Shown piece by piece: positions 1 through 9,027 of a stretch of 39,701 nt of DNA. The stretch is taken from contig CACLDR010000016.1 in the NCBI GenBank assembly GCA_902605755.1, positions 1 through 39,701 of the forward strand, written 5' to 3'. Source of the stretch: an uncultured Marinoscillum sp. (lineage in GTDB: Bacteria > Bacteroidota > Bacteroidia > Cytophagales > Cyclobacteriaceae). Numbering within the stretch: the stretch's first letter is position 1; each line of letters starts with the position of its first letter. The notes beneath the pieces are model-generated. The model was not told the origin of the DNA. It saw only the letters and a program-made list of their open reading frames with translations, and did not search any database. The position numbers were made by a program, and so were the translations under genes.

Positions 1-406
1 TTCGAAAAAATAATCTCGAATGACATAAATGGCAAAAAACAATTATTAATGTCAGTTCTAAAATAAAAAAATTCAATTTTTGTATGGTAAAAATAAGATA
101 ACTGAAAATAGAAATCAATATTGGGATTAATCACTTTTAATCCCTCTCTTATGATATTACTGAAAAAATAAAATAATAAATATCAAGGCAAAAAAAGTAA
201 ACCTAACAGCCGACTTACTTTCATCTATCAGCAGAATCCCTGGTATCGGACCGTCTTCATCTCTAATAATCTCCCCACAAAATGGAAGAAATAAAATTGC
301 AAATATAGAATTGAAAAATAATGAAATTTTTTTTTAGAGGTCTAACCAATTCTTTAATATTAAGTAAGTCTTATAATTAATTACAAATCCATTACATTTA
401 AATTAA
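1..406. other. AT-rich spacer with one doubtful small reading frame
   Basis: No gene with a normal start is visible. On the minus strand a 56-codon open stretch (stop at 157-159, open to about 327) encodes two hydrophobic segments around a short polar loop containing DEDGPIPG, a pattern vaguely like the carboxypeptidase-regulatory-like turn of Bacteroidota surface proteins. It has no ATG, GTG or TTG start and runs into a TAA in a 9-base homopolymer at 327-335. It may be a decayed remnant or chance; open runs of this length are expected occasionally in DNA this AT-rich. Confidence 0.3.
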
Positions 407-1486
407 TCACTCAACAGAGAGCCTCAACTCTGGTGTCAATGCATGGCCAACACATAATAGTGCAAACCCTTCTGCAATTTCCTCCTGAGATAGACCATCT
501 GCTTCTTTTATAGATACTTTACCTGACAATACCTTACCACGACATGCCGTACAAAACCCACTTTTACACGAATAAGGCATATCAATACCTGCCAAAAGTG
601 CTTGATCTAAAATGGGCTGATCTCCATTTATATTCAAATCATAAGTTGTCCCATCCAAGTGAATAGTCGTATTAACTTTACTGGAGCCATGAAAATTTTC
701 GATGAGATGATTCCCTACAAATTTTTCTATCTGAATTTGTTCGGATAGTATTCCAAATTGCTCTAGTCCGGCCTTCATAATTTTCATCATCGCCTCCGGT
801 CCACAAATAAAATAATTGGTTTGGCCAATTATATTTAATTTCTTGAGAATAGAATGCAACATAGATTTTGTAGGTCTGCCCAGGTAATCTGCCGGTGTAA
901 TTTCATCGTCTTGCTCTAAAATATTAATCCAATTGAAATTTTTAAACTGTTTGCTTAATTTTATTAAGTCCTCTTTGAATATAATATCTGCAGATGATTT
1001 ATTGGCAAAAATCAATAAAACCTTTGTCTTAGGTTCTAAACTAAGGGTCGACTTTATGATAGAATATAGAGGTGTAATCCCAGAACCTCCTCCAATGAAT
1101 ACCAAATGTCTCATTTGATCCCTATCAAAACTAGTAGTAAAAGTACCCATCGCACCCATTACTTTAATTTTCTGCCCTACTTGGTAAGTATCATTTATAT
1201 GATTAGACATTAAGCCATTAGCTACTCTTTTTACCGTTACTGCTGGATATTTATCGATATTTGGTGCTGAGCATAAAGAATAGGCACGCCTGATTTTAAC
1301 TCCATTAACCTCATCAATCAGGGTAATAAATTGACCTGACTGGTAGGATAAATCTTGATCTAAAGTATCAAATACGAGATTGACTGCATCAGCTGTAATT
1401 TTTACAATTTCTTTTATTTTAAAATCCAAATACCTTTCGTCCTCTTTTTTATTTTTTTTATTATTATCGAATAATCTAAAACCCAT
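407..1486 (-). CDS. PaaE-like FAD/NAD(P)H ferredoxin reductase with C-terminal 2Fe-2S domain
   Basis: Predicted soluble electron-transfer protein that passes electrons from NAD(P)H through FAD to a plant-type 2Fe-2S cluster. The FAD-binding beta-barrel carries RRAYSLCSAP (RAYS at residues 67-70). The nucleotide-binding domain has GGGSGITPL at 132-140 and CGPEAMM near 228. The C-terminal ferredoxin domain has Cys307, Cys312, Cys315 and Cys345 in the CX4CX2C...C arrangement. At 359 residues it has the length and domain order of PaaE, the reductase of phenylacetyl-CoA epoxidase, and related oxygenase reductases. No paaABCD genes are nearby, so the partner is unknown; in Bacteroidota such stand-alone genes are common and may serve other oxygenases or desaturases. 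The ATG at 1486 is the natural start; the lysine-rich stretch after it is cytoplasmic in character. It is divergent from purB. Confidence 0.88.
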   Translation of the reverse strand: MGFRLFDNNKKNKKEDERYLDFKIKEIVKITADAVNLVFDTLDQDLSYQSGQFITLIDEVNGVKIRRAYSLCSAPNIDKYPAVTVKRVANGLMSNHINDTYQVGQKIKVMGAMGTFTTSFDRDQMRHLVFIGGGSGITPLYSIIKSTLSLEPKTKVLLIFANKSSADIIFKEDLIKLSKQFKNFNWINILEQDDEITPADYLGRPTKSMLHSILKKLNIIGQTNYFICGPEAMMKIMKAGLEQFGILSEQIQIEKFVGNHLIENFHGSSKVNTTIHLDGTTYDLNINGDQPILDQALLAGIDMPYSCKSGFCTACRGKVLSGKVSIKEADGLSQEEIAEGFALLCVGHALTPELRLSVE

Positions 1487-1557
1487 TTTTTATTAAGTCT
1501 ATATTTTTATGTAAAGGTAATTCAGTAGAATGGTGGTTACAAATCGTTGGGATTCCG

Positions 1558-1565
1558 TATTTTTG
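1558..1565 (+). promoter_or_regulatory. Candidate Bacteroidota -7 box upstream of purB
   Basis: TATTTTTG matches the TAnnTTTG -7 consensus of Bacteroidota sigma-A promoters and ends 19 bases before the purB ATG. A convincing -33 TTTG is not visible at the usual distance, so this is a match to half the promoter only. Confidence 0.35.
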
Positions 1566-1584
1566 TTGTAAATCGTATAACTAC

Positions 1585-2931
1585 ATGACAAAAAACTATT
1601 CGATTAATGCGATTTCGCCCGTAGATGGTCGCTATCGCAACATAGTACAAGTTCTCTCAAACTACTTTTCAGAATTTGCCCTAATCAAATATCGAGTGAA
1701 GGTTGAAGTAGAATATTTTATTAGGCTTTGTGAGTTGCCCTTACCCCAATTAAAGGGAATACATCATAATAAATTTAAAGCCCTGAGAAACATCCATGAA
1801 AATTTTACAGAAGAAGATGCTATTAAAATCAAAGGGATTGAAGCTGTAACTAATCACGATGTCAAAGCGGTTGAGTACTTCCTTAAAGAGCATTTTGATA
1901 GTCTAAATCTGATATCTTACAAAGAATTCATTCATTTTGGATTGACATCTCAAGATATTAATAATACCTCAATACCGTTGTTACTTAAAGAAGCCCTCTC
2001 TGAAATAATTTTCCCTTTAATGAATGAATTCATGAGTTTATTAAAACAGTCTGCTGAATTGTGGAAAGACATTCCCTTACTGGCCCAAACCCATGGACAA
2101 CCAGCATCGCCAACTAAATTGGGAAAAGAAATTGAGGTTTATATCACTAGACTCAATGAGCAAATAAAATCATTAAAAGAGGTACCTAACGCTGCTAAAT
2201 TTGGTGGAGCTAATGGAAATTTTAATGCTCACTGCGTGGCATACCCTAAAGTAAATTGGCATCGATTTGCACATCAATTTGTAAATGACGTTTTAGGGCT
2301 TAAACGAAGTCATCCCACAACCCAAATCGAACATTATGATCATTTTGCAGCAACTTTTGATGCCCTTAAGCGCATTAACACTATACTTATTGACTTAAGT
2401 AGAGACGTCTGGTCCTACATTTCCATGGGTTATTTTAAGCAAAAAATCGTGAAAAATGAGGTTGGTTCATCTGCCATGCCACACAAAGTGAATCCCATAG
2501 ATTTTGAAAATGCAGAAGGAAACCTAGGTATGGCCAATGCCATTTATGAACATATGGCCGCAAAGCTGCCCATATCTAGACTACAACGAGACTTAACAGA
2601 TTCTACCGTATTAAGAAATATAGGAGTTCCTATTGCACATTCGATGATTTCGCTGCACTCATTGAAAAAAGGTTGGAAAAAAATAGAATGTGATGAAGAA
2701 ATTATTAAAAAGGATCTAAATCAAAATTGGGCTGTAGTCGCGGAAGCTGTGCAGACTATTTTAAGAAGAGAAGGATATCCATCTCCCTATGAGACCTTGA
2801 AACGATTAACTCGTAAAAACGAAACCATTACTGAATCTACCATTCAAGCTTTCATTGAGTCGCTTGATATTCCTGAAGAAATCAAAAAAGAGTTAAGAAA
2901 TATTACACCCTTCAACTACACAGGACAGTAA
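1585..2931 (+). CDS. purB: Adenylosuccinate lyase
   Basis: Catalyses two fumarate-releasing steps of purine synthesis: SAICAR to AICAR and adenylosuccinate to AMP. It is cytoplasmic and homotetrameric in the family. The N-terminus has the SPVDGRY motif of the Escherichia coli-type enzyme. The superfamily signature GSSAMPHKVNP lies at residues 294-304 with the catalytic serine of the flexible loop near 295, and the general acid/base histidine is His170 in AQTHGQPASPT. At 448 residues it is full length (E. coli PurB is 456). Its end is only 5 bases from the convergent pyrB stop, with no clear terminator between them. It is transcribed alone and placed next to pyrimidine genes, a nucleotide-synthesis neighbourhood. 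Confidence 0.97.
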   Translation: MTKNYSINAISPVDGRYRNIVQVLSNYFSEFALIKYRVKVEVEYFIRLCELPLPQLKGIHHNKFKALRNIHENFTEEDAIKIKGIEAVTNHDVKAVEYFLKEHFDSLNLISYKEFIHFGLTSQDINNTSIPLLLKEALSEIIFPLMNEFMSLLKQSAELWKDIPLLAQTHGQPASPTKLGKEIEVYITRLNEQIKSLKEVPNAAKFGGANGNFNAHCVAYPKVNWHRFAHQFVNDVLGLKRSHPTTQIEHYDHFAATFDALKRINTILIDLSRDVWSYISMGYFKQKIVKNEVGSSAMPHKVNPIDFENAEGNLGMANAIYEHMAAKLPISRLQRDLTDSTVLRNIGVPIAHSMISLHSLKKGWKKIECDEEIIKKDLNQNWAVVAEAVQTILRREGYPSPYETLKRLTRKNETITESTIQAFIESLDIPEEIKKELRNITPFNYTGQ

Positions 2932-2936
2932 CTATT

Positions 2937-3857
2937 TTATTTACTAGCTAGTAAATATAAAACAGCCATCCTAATAGCCACACCATTTTCCACCTGATCT
3001 AAAATTAAAGCATTATCAGCATCTGCTACTCTTGAGGTAATCTCAATACCCCGATTAATGGGTCCTGGATGTAAAATAATGATCTCTTTATCGAGTTCTT
3101 TAACAATTTCTTCATTCACTCCGTAATACAAAGTATATTCTCGAAGCGATGGAAAGTAAGGCATCCTCTGACGCTCGAGTTGAATGCGTAAAATATTAGC
3201 GGCATCACACCAATTCAATGCTTTTTTTATATCTAACTCCACCTTAACACCTAAAGTTCTTATGTATTTTGGAATTAAAGTAGCTGGACCACATACCATT
3301 ACTTCAGCACCTAGTTTTTGTAACGCAAAAATATTTGATATAGCGACCCTTGAGTGCAGAATATCACCAATTATGACCACTTTTTTCCCTTCAATATAAC
3401 CCAAACGCTCTCGAATAGAATAAGCATCTAGTAAAGCTTGTGTAGGATGCTCATGTGTTCCATCTCCAGCATTCACGATCTTTGAGTCAATATGTTTAGC
3501 CAAGAAATGAGGAGCTCCAGGACTCGAATGACGAATAACAATCATATCAACCTTCATTGACAGTATATTATTGACCGTATCAATCAACGTCTCACCTTTT
3601 TTAACTGAACTACTTGATGAACTAAAATTGATCACATCGGCACTCAGTCTTTTTTCCGCCAACTCAAAAGACAGTTTGGTTCTAGTGGAATTTTCAAAAA
3701 AAATATTTGCAATAGTTATATCTCGAAGAGAAGGAACTCTCTTTATAGATCGATTGATAACATCCTTAAAATAATCGGCAGTTTCAAAAATTAAATCAAT
3801 TTCCTGGAGACTTAACTCCTTAATTCCTAGTAGATTGTTTTTTATCAATTGGTTCAT
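2937..3857 (-). CDS. pyrB: Aspartate carbamoyltransferase catalytic subunit
   Basis: Makes N-carbamoyl-aspartate from carbamoyl phosphate and aspartate, the committed step of pyrimidine synthesis. The carbamoyl-phosphate loop FFENSTRTKLSFE is present (STRT at 57-60), as are the aspartate-side HPGPINRG near 265 and an HPTQALLDAYS block. The chosen ATG at 3857 gives 306 residues, the usual PyrB length, and its ATG overlaps the pyrR stop as ATGA. An in-frame start 24 bases further up (3881) would add eight residues of no family likeness. No pyrI is adjacent. Coupling to pyrR means the two are translated together. Confidence 0.96.
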   Translation of the reverse strand: MNQLIKNNLLGIKELSLQEIDLIFETADYFKDVINRSIKRVPSLRDITIANIFFENSTRTKLSFELAEKRLSADVINFSSSSSSVKKGETLIDTVNNILSMKVDMIVIRHSSPGAPHFLAKHIDSKIVNAGDGTHEHPTQALLDAYSIRERLGYIEGKKVVIIGDILHSRVAISNIFALQKLGAEVMVCGPATLIPKYIRTLGVKVELDIKKALNWCDAANILRIQLERQRMPYFPSLREYTLYYGVNEEIVKELDKEIIILHPGPINRGIEITSRVADADNALILDQVENGVAIRMAVLYLLASK

Positions 3858-4399
3858 TCTACTTCGATATTCATTAACCAAATTGAATCATCACCGCTTT
3901 GTTCTTTAAGCCCTACCTCGACATATTGCGATGCTAAAGTGTTGACTTGCTTACCAACATAATTAGCTTCGATGGGTAACTGCCGCGTATATAGACGATC
4001 AATTAAGACCAACAATTCAACCTTTTTTGGCCGGCCAAATGAAATCATAGCATCCATGGCAGCCCTAACAGATCTACCTGTAAATAAGACATCATCGACC
4101 AAAATAACATCTTTGTCTTCGATCAAAAAAGGTACACGTGTTTCACTAGCTTTTTTGGGAACAACGCGTCTACGAAAATCATCTCTATGAAAAGTGGTAT
4201 CTAAATAACCTATGTCTACATGGCAACCTTCAAGTTCTTGAATAACTTTTTGAATCCTATTGGCCAGAAATACCCCTCTTGGTTGTAGGCCTAATATTAC
4301 CGTTGACGAAAAATCATTGTGGTTTTCAATAAGATGCTGACACAATCTTTGAATTGTAATTTGAAGAAGTTGGCCATCTAAGAGCAGTCGCTTTTGCAT
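3854..4399 (-). CDS. pyrR: PyrR: pyrimidine attenuation regulator / uracil phosphoribosyltransferase
   Basis: Type I phosphoribosyltransferase fold of the PyrR family, which binds UMP/UTP and, in Bacillus, pyr mRNA, and can also make UMP from uracil and PRPP. The PRPP loop VDDVLFTGRS is at residues 101-110, and the LGLQPRGVFLA block is at about 37-46. At 181 residues it is normal length. It overlaps pyrB by 4 bases (ATGA), so a regulator or salvage enzyme is cotranslated with the first committed biosynthetic enzyme. No obvious PyrR-binding leader is visible upstream; the 29-base gap to the preceding gene is too short for a classical attenuator, so enzymatic salvage may be its main role here. 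Confidence 0.93.
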   Translation of the reverse strand: MQKRLLLDGQLLQITIQRLCQHLIENHNDFSSTVILGLQPRGVFLANRIQKVIQELEGCHVDIGYLDTTFHRDDFRRRVVPKKASETRVPFLIEDKDVILVDDVLFTGRSVRAAMDAMISFGRPKKVELLVLIDRLYTRQLPIEANYVGKQVNTLASQYVEVGLKEQSGDDSIWLMNIEVE

Positions 4400-4409
4400 C
4401 TAGGTTATG

Positions 4410-4417
4410 CAAATATA
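4410..4417 (-). promoter_or_regulatory. Candidate -7 box for pyrR-pyrB
   Basis: Read on the minus strand this is TATATTTG, an exact TAnnTTTG match in the short gap before pyrR, ending 10 bases from the pyrR ATG. It would give a very short leader. No good -33 element is visible, so a promoter is plausible but unproven. Confidence 0.35.
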
Positions 4418-4428
4418 AGATAATATCA

Positions 4429-5970
4429 CTATTTCATATCCTCTTTACCCACATAGTGAATTTTATTTAAGTAAAAAACCTCTTCATATGAGCTGTTTAT
4501 ATTTGAAGAAGACGATATCTGCTGTCGTCCAAAAGCTAAAATGAACTGATCATACCATGATACAACAGATTCTATTTTTGGATTTTCCAACAACCATTTA
4601 TCAGAATCGACACCCAAAGATATAGGTATCTCAAGCTGATCCTCAATCACTTTTTGATCCAAAAATATTCTTGACCTAATCTTGTTTTTTTCAAGGCTAT
4701 ATACTTCAAGTCTATTTGCAAATAAATGGAATACAGCCTTTTTACCCAAAGTCAGAAAAAACATATCCTGCATCGGCCAACTGTGGTCCCAAAGTATATT
4801 GCCTTCTAAATCAAAACCTACCGCAAAGGCGTGTGTATGATTAAATCCCGAGTCGGTATATGGGATTTGTGCTATACCTGAACCAGGTGTTAATGTTCGA
4901 AAATTTGCACTTTTAGGAAAGTATACCTCTCCTGTCAAAATAAGTCTGTTCCCTCTTTGTAAAATCTCATGTATAATTACTCTATAATTTAAATTAATTT
5001 TTTTCCCCTCCTCAGCTTTTCTTTTGATCCGATCCTTTAATTTTTCCGCTTTATCTAAACCTAAGAATTCGAAAAAATTTTCAAAGTCTGCAAATTCAAA
5101 ATATTTCAAAAAATTCAATGTATCCTTTGTGAATTTAGAAATAAACAAACCTTTACTCAGCTTCTTTCCTATTTCGGAAAAGCTTCCAGCCAAGTAGCGT
5201 GAATTTTTATTGGAATTAGTTATGGTTCCGTTCAATAAATTCCTACCCAAAGGTGGTACTCCTTTATTTATAAATAATTTTTGATTCTCTCGTGTATATC
5301 CATAGACAGACAAGGTTGAATTTTTTGATTTATTCTTTTCTTCTACTATTACTGAAAAAATGCCTATCTGATCATTGATGATAACATTCACTATTTCGTT
5401 TTCATTACCATATATTCCTGGAACGACATGAGGAATATTATTTTTATTAAAGGTCACGACCACAGATTTATAGTTTGCAGTACCTGCCAGTAAAATAAAA
5501 TCATTTAACGCCTCAAAATGTGTTATAGCAATAGGGAATACGGTAGATATTTTTTGCTCTGTGAAAGAACCAGTATTCAGATCTATTTTAAAAACTGAAA
5601 AAAGCTCTTTTTTATACTGTTTCCTTGAAAAAAGAAGTTGTACCTGCTCATCAAAATGATCCCATCCCAATAATGTATATTCCAAAGGTACAGAAAATGG
5701 TATTTCCCAACGTACCTCGAAAGTAGTATCTAGATTCATCAGTATTCTTTCGGGCTTAATAGCACCAAATTTGCCAAACTTATTGATCAGTAAAACGACA
5801 CCATTTTTTTCAGCATTAATTACATGAACATCTTGAATCTCATTAGAAATTGATAGAATAAATTGTTTATTATTGACCAAATTACCAGTTGGAACTGCTT
5901 GAAAACCCAATTGTGCTTTCACATCCAAGGTAATAAAGTATAAACATATGTAAGCAACTATTCTTGGCAT
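4429..5970 (-). CDS. Exported protein of unknown function
   Basis: Not recognised. The ATG at 5970 is preferred over a TTG nine bases upstream because it directly begins a signal peptide (MPRIVAYICLYFITL, cleavage likely after VKAQ). The 513-residue product is mostly short beta-strand-like stretches with repeated aromatic-plus-glycine turns, and phrases such as ILLAGT and RLILTGEV recur, suggesting a beta-propeller-like periplasmic or surface protein. One helical, charged segment occurs around 290-320 (KAEKLKDRIKRKAEEGK). No lipobox or C-terminal sorting domain is seen. It is co-directional with pyrR, 29 bases upstream, but nothing ties it to pyrimidine metabolism. Codon use looks like that of its neighbours. 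Confidence 0.65.
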   Translation of the reverse strand: MPRIVAYICLYFITLDVKAQLGFQAVPTGNLVNNKQFILSISNEIQDVHVINAEKNGVVLLINKFGKFGAIKPERILMNLDTTFEVRWEIPFSVPLEYTLLGWDHFDEQVQLLFSRKQYKKELFSVFKIDLNTGSFTEQKISTVFPIAITHFEALNDFILLAGTANYKSVVVTFNKNNIPHVVPGIYGNENEIVNVIINDQIGIFSVIVEEKNKSKNSTLSVYGYTRENQKLFINKGVPPLGRNLLNGTITNSNKNSRYLAGSFSEIGKKLSKGLFISKFTKDTLNFLKYFEFADFENFFEFLGLDKAEKLKDRIKRKAEEGKKINLNYRVIIHEILQRGNRLILTGEVYFPKSANFRTLTPGSGIAQIPYTDSGFNHTHAFAVGFDLEGNILWDHSWPMQDMFFLTLGKKAVFHLFANRLEVYSLEKNKIRSRIFLDQKVIEDQLEIPISLGVDSDKWLLENPKIESVVSWYDQFILAFGRQQISSSSNINSSYEEVFYLNKIHYVGKEDMK

Positions 5971-6276
5971 AAAATACAACTAATAAAACTTCAAATACTT
6001 TCAGCCTGAAATTATGAGCAATGGTTTTAGGATAAGTCTAAGCATCTGCATTTGTAACAAGAATAAAGTCTAATTAATTTATAAATCTCTTCTTAATACT
6101 CTGTCTCAAGCCACTATCCAGTAACATTAAACGCTTACTTTTAAACTTCAATCAGGCATCATCTAAAGTGACAGATGACACAAAGTTAGCCTTACCTGAT
6201 TTTGAATATCCATTTTATCTTAAAAAAATAAAAAGGGTATTTCAAATAGCTATATTTACAGAACAAAAATAATTTT
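5971..6276. other. Divergent intergenic region
   Basis: About 306 bases separate two divergently transcribed genes, so promoters for both should lie here. A short perfect palindrome (TTTCAG-C-CTGAAA, 5999-6011) sits just upstream of the minus-strand gene and could be an operator. TATATTTA at 6250-6257 is a near match to the -7 consensus ahead of the plus-strand gene. No coding sequence is visible. Confidence 0.35.
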
Positions 6277-7290
6277 ATGAAAATATTGATTCTTAGGTTT
6301 TCATCAATCGGTGATATCATCCTCACGACTCCCGTTATAAGGACACTGAAAACTAAAATTGAAGATGCAAAAGTTCATTTTGCAACCAAAAAAAAATATT
6401 CTAATCTCCTTCAAGAAAATCCATATTTAGATGAAATTCATGAACTGAAATCTAAAGAAAGTGATCTAATAAACGAATTAAAATCAGAAAAATTTGATCT
6501 CATTATTGACTTGCACTGTAACTTAAGAACATGGATAATTCAAAAAAAATTGGGAACCAAAGCTTATAAGTTCAATAAACTTAATATCAAAAAATGGCTT
6601 TACACCAACTTTAAAATTGATCTATTACCCAACTTACATGTTGTAGACAGATATCTTGCCACACTAAATCCTTTAAAAATTAAGTCTGACACTTTAGGCT
6701 TAGATTTTTTTATTCCTGAGAAAGATGAAATTCAAATTAATTGGCTCCCTCTTACTCATCAAAATGGATACATTGCAGTCGTGATCGGAGCTACATACCA
6801 CACCAAAAGACTGCCGGCTAATCGTTTGATTGAATTATGTGATCGCATCAATCAACCTATTATTCTACTTGGTGATGAAGATGACAAATCTATTGGTGAT
6901 AAAATTTATAATTTTTTTAAAAATAACAGCTCTCAGTCAAACAATGAAGAAGACATCGCACTAAAACTTGGTAAAAAAGCTGTCATATTCAATGCTTGTG
7001 GGAAATTTAATTTAAATCAATCTGCTTCATTGATTAAAAATGCTGATTTCGTTTTTACTCATGACACTGGACTCATGCATATAGCAGCCGCATTTAAAAA
7101 GCATATTTTTACTATTTGGGGAAGCACCACACCGAAGTTTGGCATGTACCCCTACCGCACGACGTTTGTCGTATTTGAAAACACACATCTCAAATGCCGA
7201 CCTTGTTCTAAAATTGGTTTTGAAAAATGTCCAAAAAATCACTTTAAATGTATGAACGATCTGACCTTTGATTTCCATCTTTCCAATTAA
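6277..7290 (+). CDS. Glycosyltransferase family 9 (heptosyltransferase-like)
   Basis: GT9 enzymes transfer ADP-heptose or a related sugar to lipopolysaccharide core acceptors at the inner face of the cytoplasmic membrane. The N-terminus MKILILRFSSIGDIILTTPV is the family signature. The C-terminal donor half has TKRLPANRLIELC, the ILLGDEDD strand, and HDTGLMHIAAAFKKHIFTIWG, the conserved D-T/S-G-x-x-H block. At 337 residues it matches WaaF/WaaC length. Cys-rich CRPCSKIGFEKC near the end resembles the C-terminal CxxC region of many GT9 members. It is followed after 15 bases by the TIGR03032 gene and is probably cotranscribed with it. The acceptor and donor cannot be told from sequence. Confidence 0.9.
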   Translation: MKILILRFSSIGDIILTTPVIRTLKTKIEDAKVHFATKKKYSNLLQENPYLDEIHELKSKESDLINELKSEKFDLIIDLHCNLRTWIIQKKLGTKAYKFNKLNIKKWLYTNFKIDLLPNLHVVDRYLATLNPLKIKSDTLGLDFFIPEKDEIQINWLPLTHQNGYIAVVIGATYHTKRLPANRLIELCDRINQPIILLGDEDDKSIGDKIYNFFKNNSSQSNNEEDIALKLGKKAVIFNACGKFNLNQSASLIKNADFVFTHDTGLMHIAAAFKKHIFTIWGSTTPKFGMYPYRTTFVVFENTHLKCRPCSKIGFEKCPKNHFKCMNDLTFDFHLSN

Positions 7291-7305
7291 CCGATTTTAA
7301 AAAAC

Positions 7306-8376
7306 ATGTCCAATATTGATAACCCATTCTTCTTCTATTCTGAAAATTTTCCAAAAACGTTAAAAAAAATCAAAGCAACGTTAGTGTTTAGCACCTATCA
7401 AGCGGGAAAATTAATATTTATTAGTTCTTTAAACGGAAAAACTATTATCAAGTATGCCAAAGGATTCAAAAGACCTATGGGAATTGCCGTTGATACTAAA
7501 ATGAAACTGGCAGTGGCAAGTAGAACTTCAATAAATGTCTTTGCAAGTAACAAATTTTTAGCGCTTTCTTATCCCAAGAAAAAAAAAAGATATGATCAAC
7601 TTTTTATCCCACAAGTAAAATACCATACAGGGTATTTAGACACTCATGAAATTGAGTTTGGAAAAGAAAATGAGCTTTATTTCATAAATACCATGTTTTC
7701 CTGTATCAGTAAAGTCAGTGCTGAAAAACATTTTGAAATGTACTGGAAACCCAATTTTATCACTGAACTCTTACCTGAGGACAGATGTCATTTAAATGGT
7801 ATGGCAATGAAAAATAGTAAACCTGCCTACGTTACAATGTTTGATACTACAAACACCTCTTTTGGATGGAAAAATACCCCAAAAGAAACTGGTTTACTTA
7901 TGGAAGTTGATACCGGAAAAATATTACTAGATCAACTGGCCATGCCACATTCGCCGGTTTATTTTGATGATAAAATCTATTTCCTACTTTCCGGTACGGG
8001 AGAAATAAAATGCTACGACTTAAAAAGTGAACAGGTAATATTGATTGCCAAAATAGATAGTTTTCTGAGAGGACTGGTTGTTCATGATGATTTTTTAATT
8101 GTAGGTACTTCTAAATTGAGAGAAAAAACAACGACATTCAATGGTCTACCCTTTTCTTCAGAAGATAGCTACTGCGGTATTTATATCCTTAACCGAACGA
8201 CGGGTAAACCAATGGGAGGTATCTCTTACACAGATAAAATTAGAGAAATATTTTCCTTAAAGTTATTATTTGATGTTCAAGTCCCAGGTATTTTAATTGA
8301 GCACGACGAATATCATGATAAAAGCATCATGGCTGACCCCAATTTGAACTTTTGGATAAAGCAAAAAAAGAAGTAA
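7306..8376 (+). CDS. TIGR03032/DUF4915 family protein of unknown function
   Basis: Belongs, by its motifs, to the TIGR03032 (DUF4915) family: an early STYQAGKLI stretch, a HEIEFG segment, DRCHLNGMAM, a WKNTPKETGLLMEV block and MPHSPVYFDDKIYFLLSGTGE. These repeated strand-turn units suggest a beta-propeller. There is no signal peptide, so it is probably cytoplasmic. The family has no established activity to my knowledge. Here it follows a GT9 glycosyltransferase by 15 bases, which points to a role in cell-surface glycan synthesis or its control, but that is context only. At 356 residues it appears complete. Confidence 0.82.
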   Translation: MSNIDNPFFFYSENFPKTLKKIKATLVFSTYQAGKLIFISSLNGKTIIKYAKGFKRPMGIAVDTKMKLAVASRTSINVFASNKFLALSYPKKKKRYDQLFIPQVKYHTGYLDTHEIEFGKENELYFINTMFSCISKVSAEKHFEMYWKPNFITELLPEDRCHLNGMAMKNSKPAYVTMFDTTNTSFGWKNTPKETGLLMEVDTGKILLDQLAMPHSPVYFDDKIYFLLSGTGEIKCYDLKSEQVILIAKIDSFLRGLVVHDDFLIVGTSKLREKTTTFNGLPFSSEDSYCGIYILNRTTGKPMGGISYTDKIREIFSLKLLFDVQVPGILIEHDEYHDKSIMADPNLNFWIKQKKK

Positions 8377-8408
8377 ATTTGTTAATTGTAATATAAATTT
8401 TACCAATC

Positions 8409-8894
8409 ATGAAAGATAAACTTAAATACCTAGTACCCACAGCAGCGGTTACCTCTCTTTTTTTAGCAGGATGCGGCGACGATGACGGAGCAACAGTTGA
8501 CGCTTGTGCGGGAGTATCAGGAACTGAGGCACTTCTCGCTGGTAGTTGGACACTTACTAAAGAAGATGGTATATCGACACAAGGAACGATTTTTGAGGAT
8601 GACCTCGGGGACGAGTACACCTACACGTTGGTTTATAAATTTGAATGCGGAGGAGATTTCGACATTAGACAGGTTCTAGTATACACTGATGACGCCCAAA
8701 ATCCGCTGGTGTACTCTTATGAAGGAAGTTGGGATTTCAAATCTGCGGACGAAACTATAGACATCGAATGGACGAATGATGAGAATGATGTTTACGAATG
8801 GGATTTTGAAGTCGAAAGCATAAGTGAAAGCTCCTTAAAAGGGTCATTATTTGCTGATGGAGATACTGTCCTACAAGAATTTACAAAGCAGTAA
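8409..8894 (+). CDS. Small acidic lipoprotein, lipocalin-like
   Basis: A 161-residue predicted lipoprotein: the hydrophobic segment ends in the lipobox LAGC, followed at once by an acidic GDDDGA stretch, which in Bacteroidota resembles a lipoprotein export signal toward the cell surface. The mature part is beta-rich and strongly acidic, with LLAGSWTLTKEDG, typical of lipocalin-like small lipoproteins in this phylum, then SYEGSWDFKSADETIDIEW and a terminal LFADGDTVLQEFTKQ strand. Function unknown. It lies 32 bases after the TIGR03032 gene and is closed by a strong terminator, so it may end that transcript. Its base composition is noticeably more GC-rich than its neighbours. Confidence 0.75.
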   Translation: MKDKLKYLVPTAAVTSLFLAGCGDDDGATVDACAGVSGTEALLAGSWTLTKEDGISTQGTIFEDDLGDEYTYTLVYKFECGGDFDIRQVLVYTDDAQNPLVYSYEGSWDFKSADETIDIEWTNDENDVYEWDFEVESISESSLKGSLFADGDTVLQEFTKQ

Positions 8895-8910
8895 CAATAT
8901 CTATAAAATT

Positions 8911-8947
8911 AAAAGCCTAAAATGATCATCCATCTTAGGCTTTTTTT
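8911..8947 (+). terminator. Rho-independent terminator after the small lipoprotein gene
   Basis: A 10-bp perfect stem (AAAAGCCTAA at 8911-8920 with TTAGGCTTTT at 8935-8944), a 14-base loop and a run of T. It begins 16 bases after the lipoprotein stop. Confidence 0.88.
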
Positions 8948-9027
8948 GTTTAATAATAATATCTTCTAGTTATAATTGACAAACATGACGAACAATTTAT
9001 GATTAAGCTTTTCACGAACTATAACTC

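Noticed and set aside
8327-8620. 97-codon minus-strand frame over the small lipoprotein gene
   Set aside because: It overlaps the lipoprotein gene, which has a lipobox and a well-placed terminator, so the plus-strand reading is preferred.
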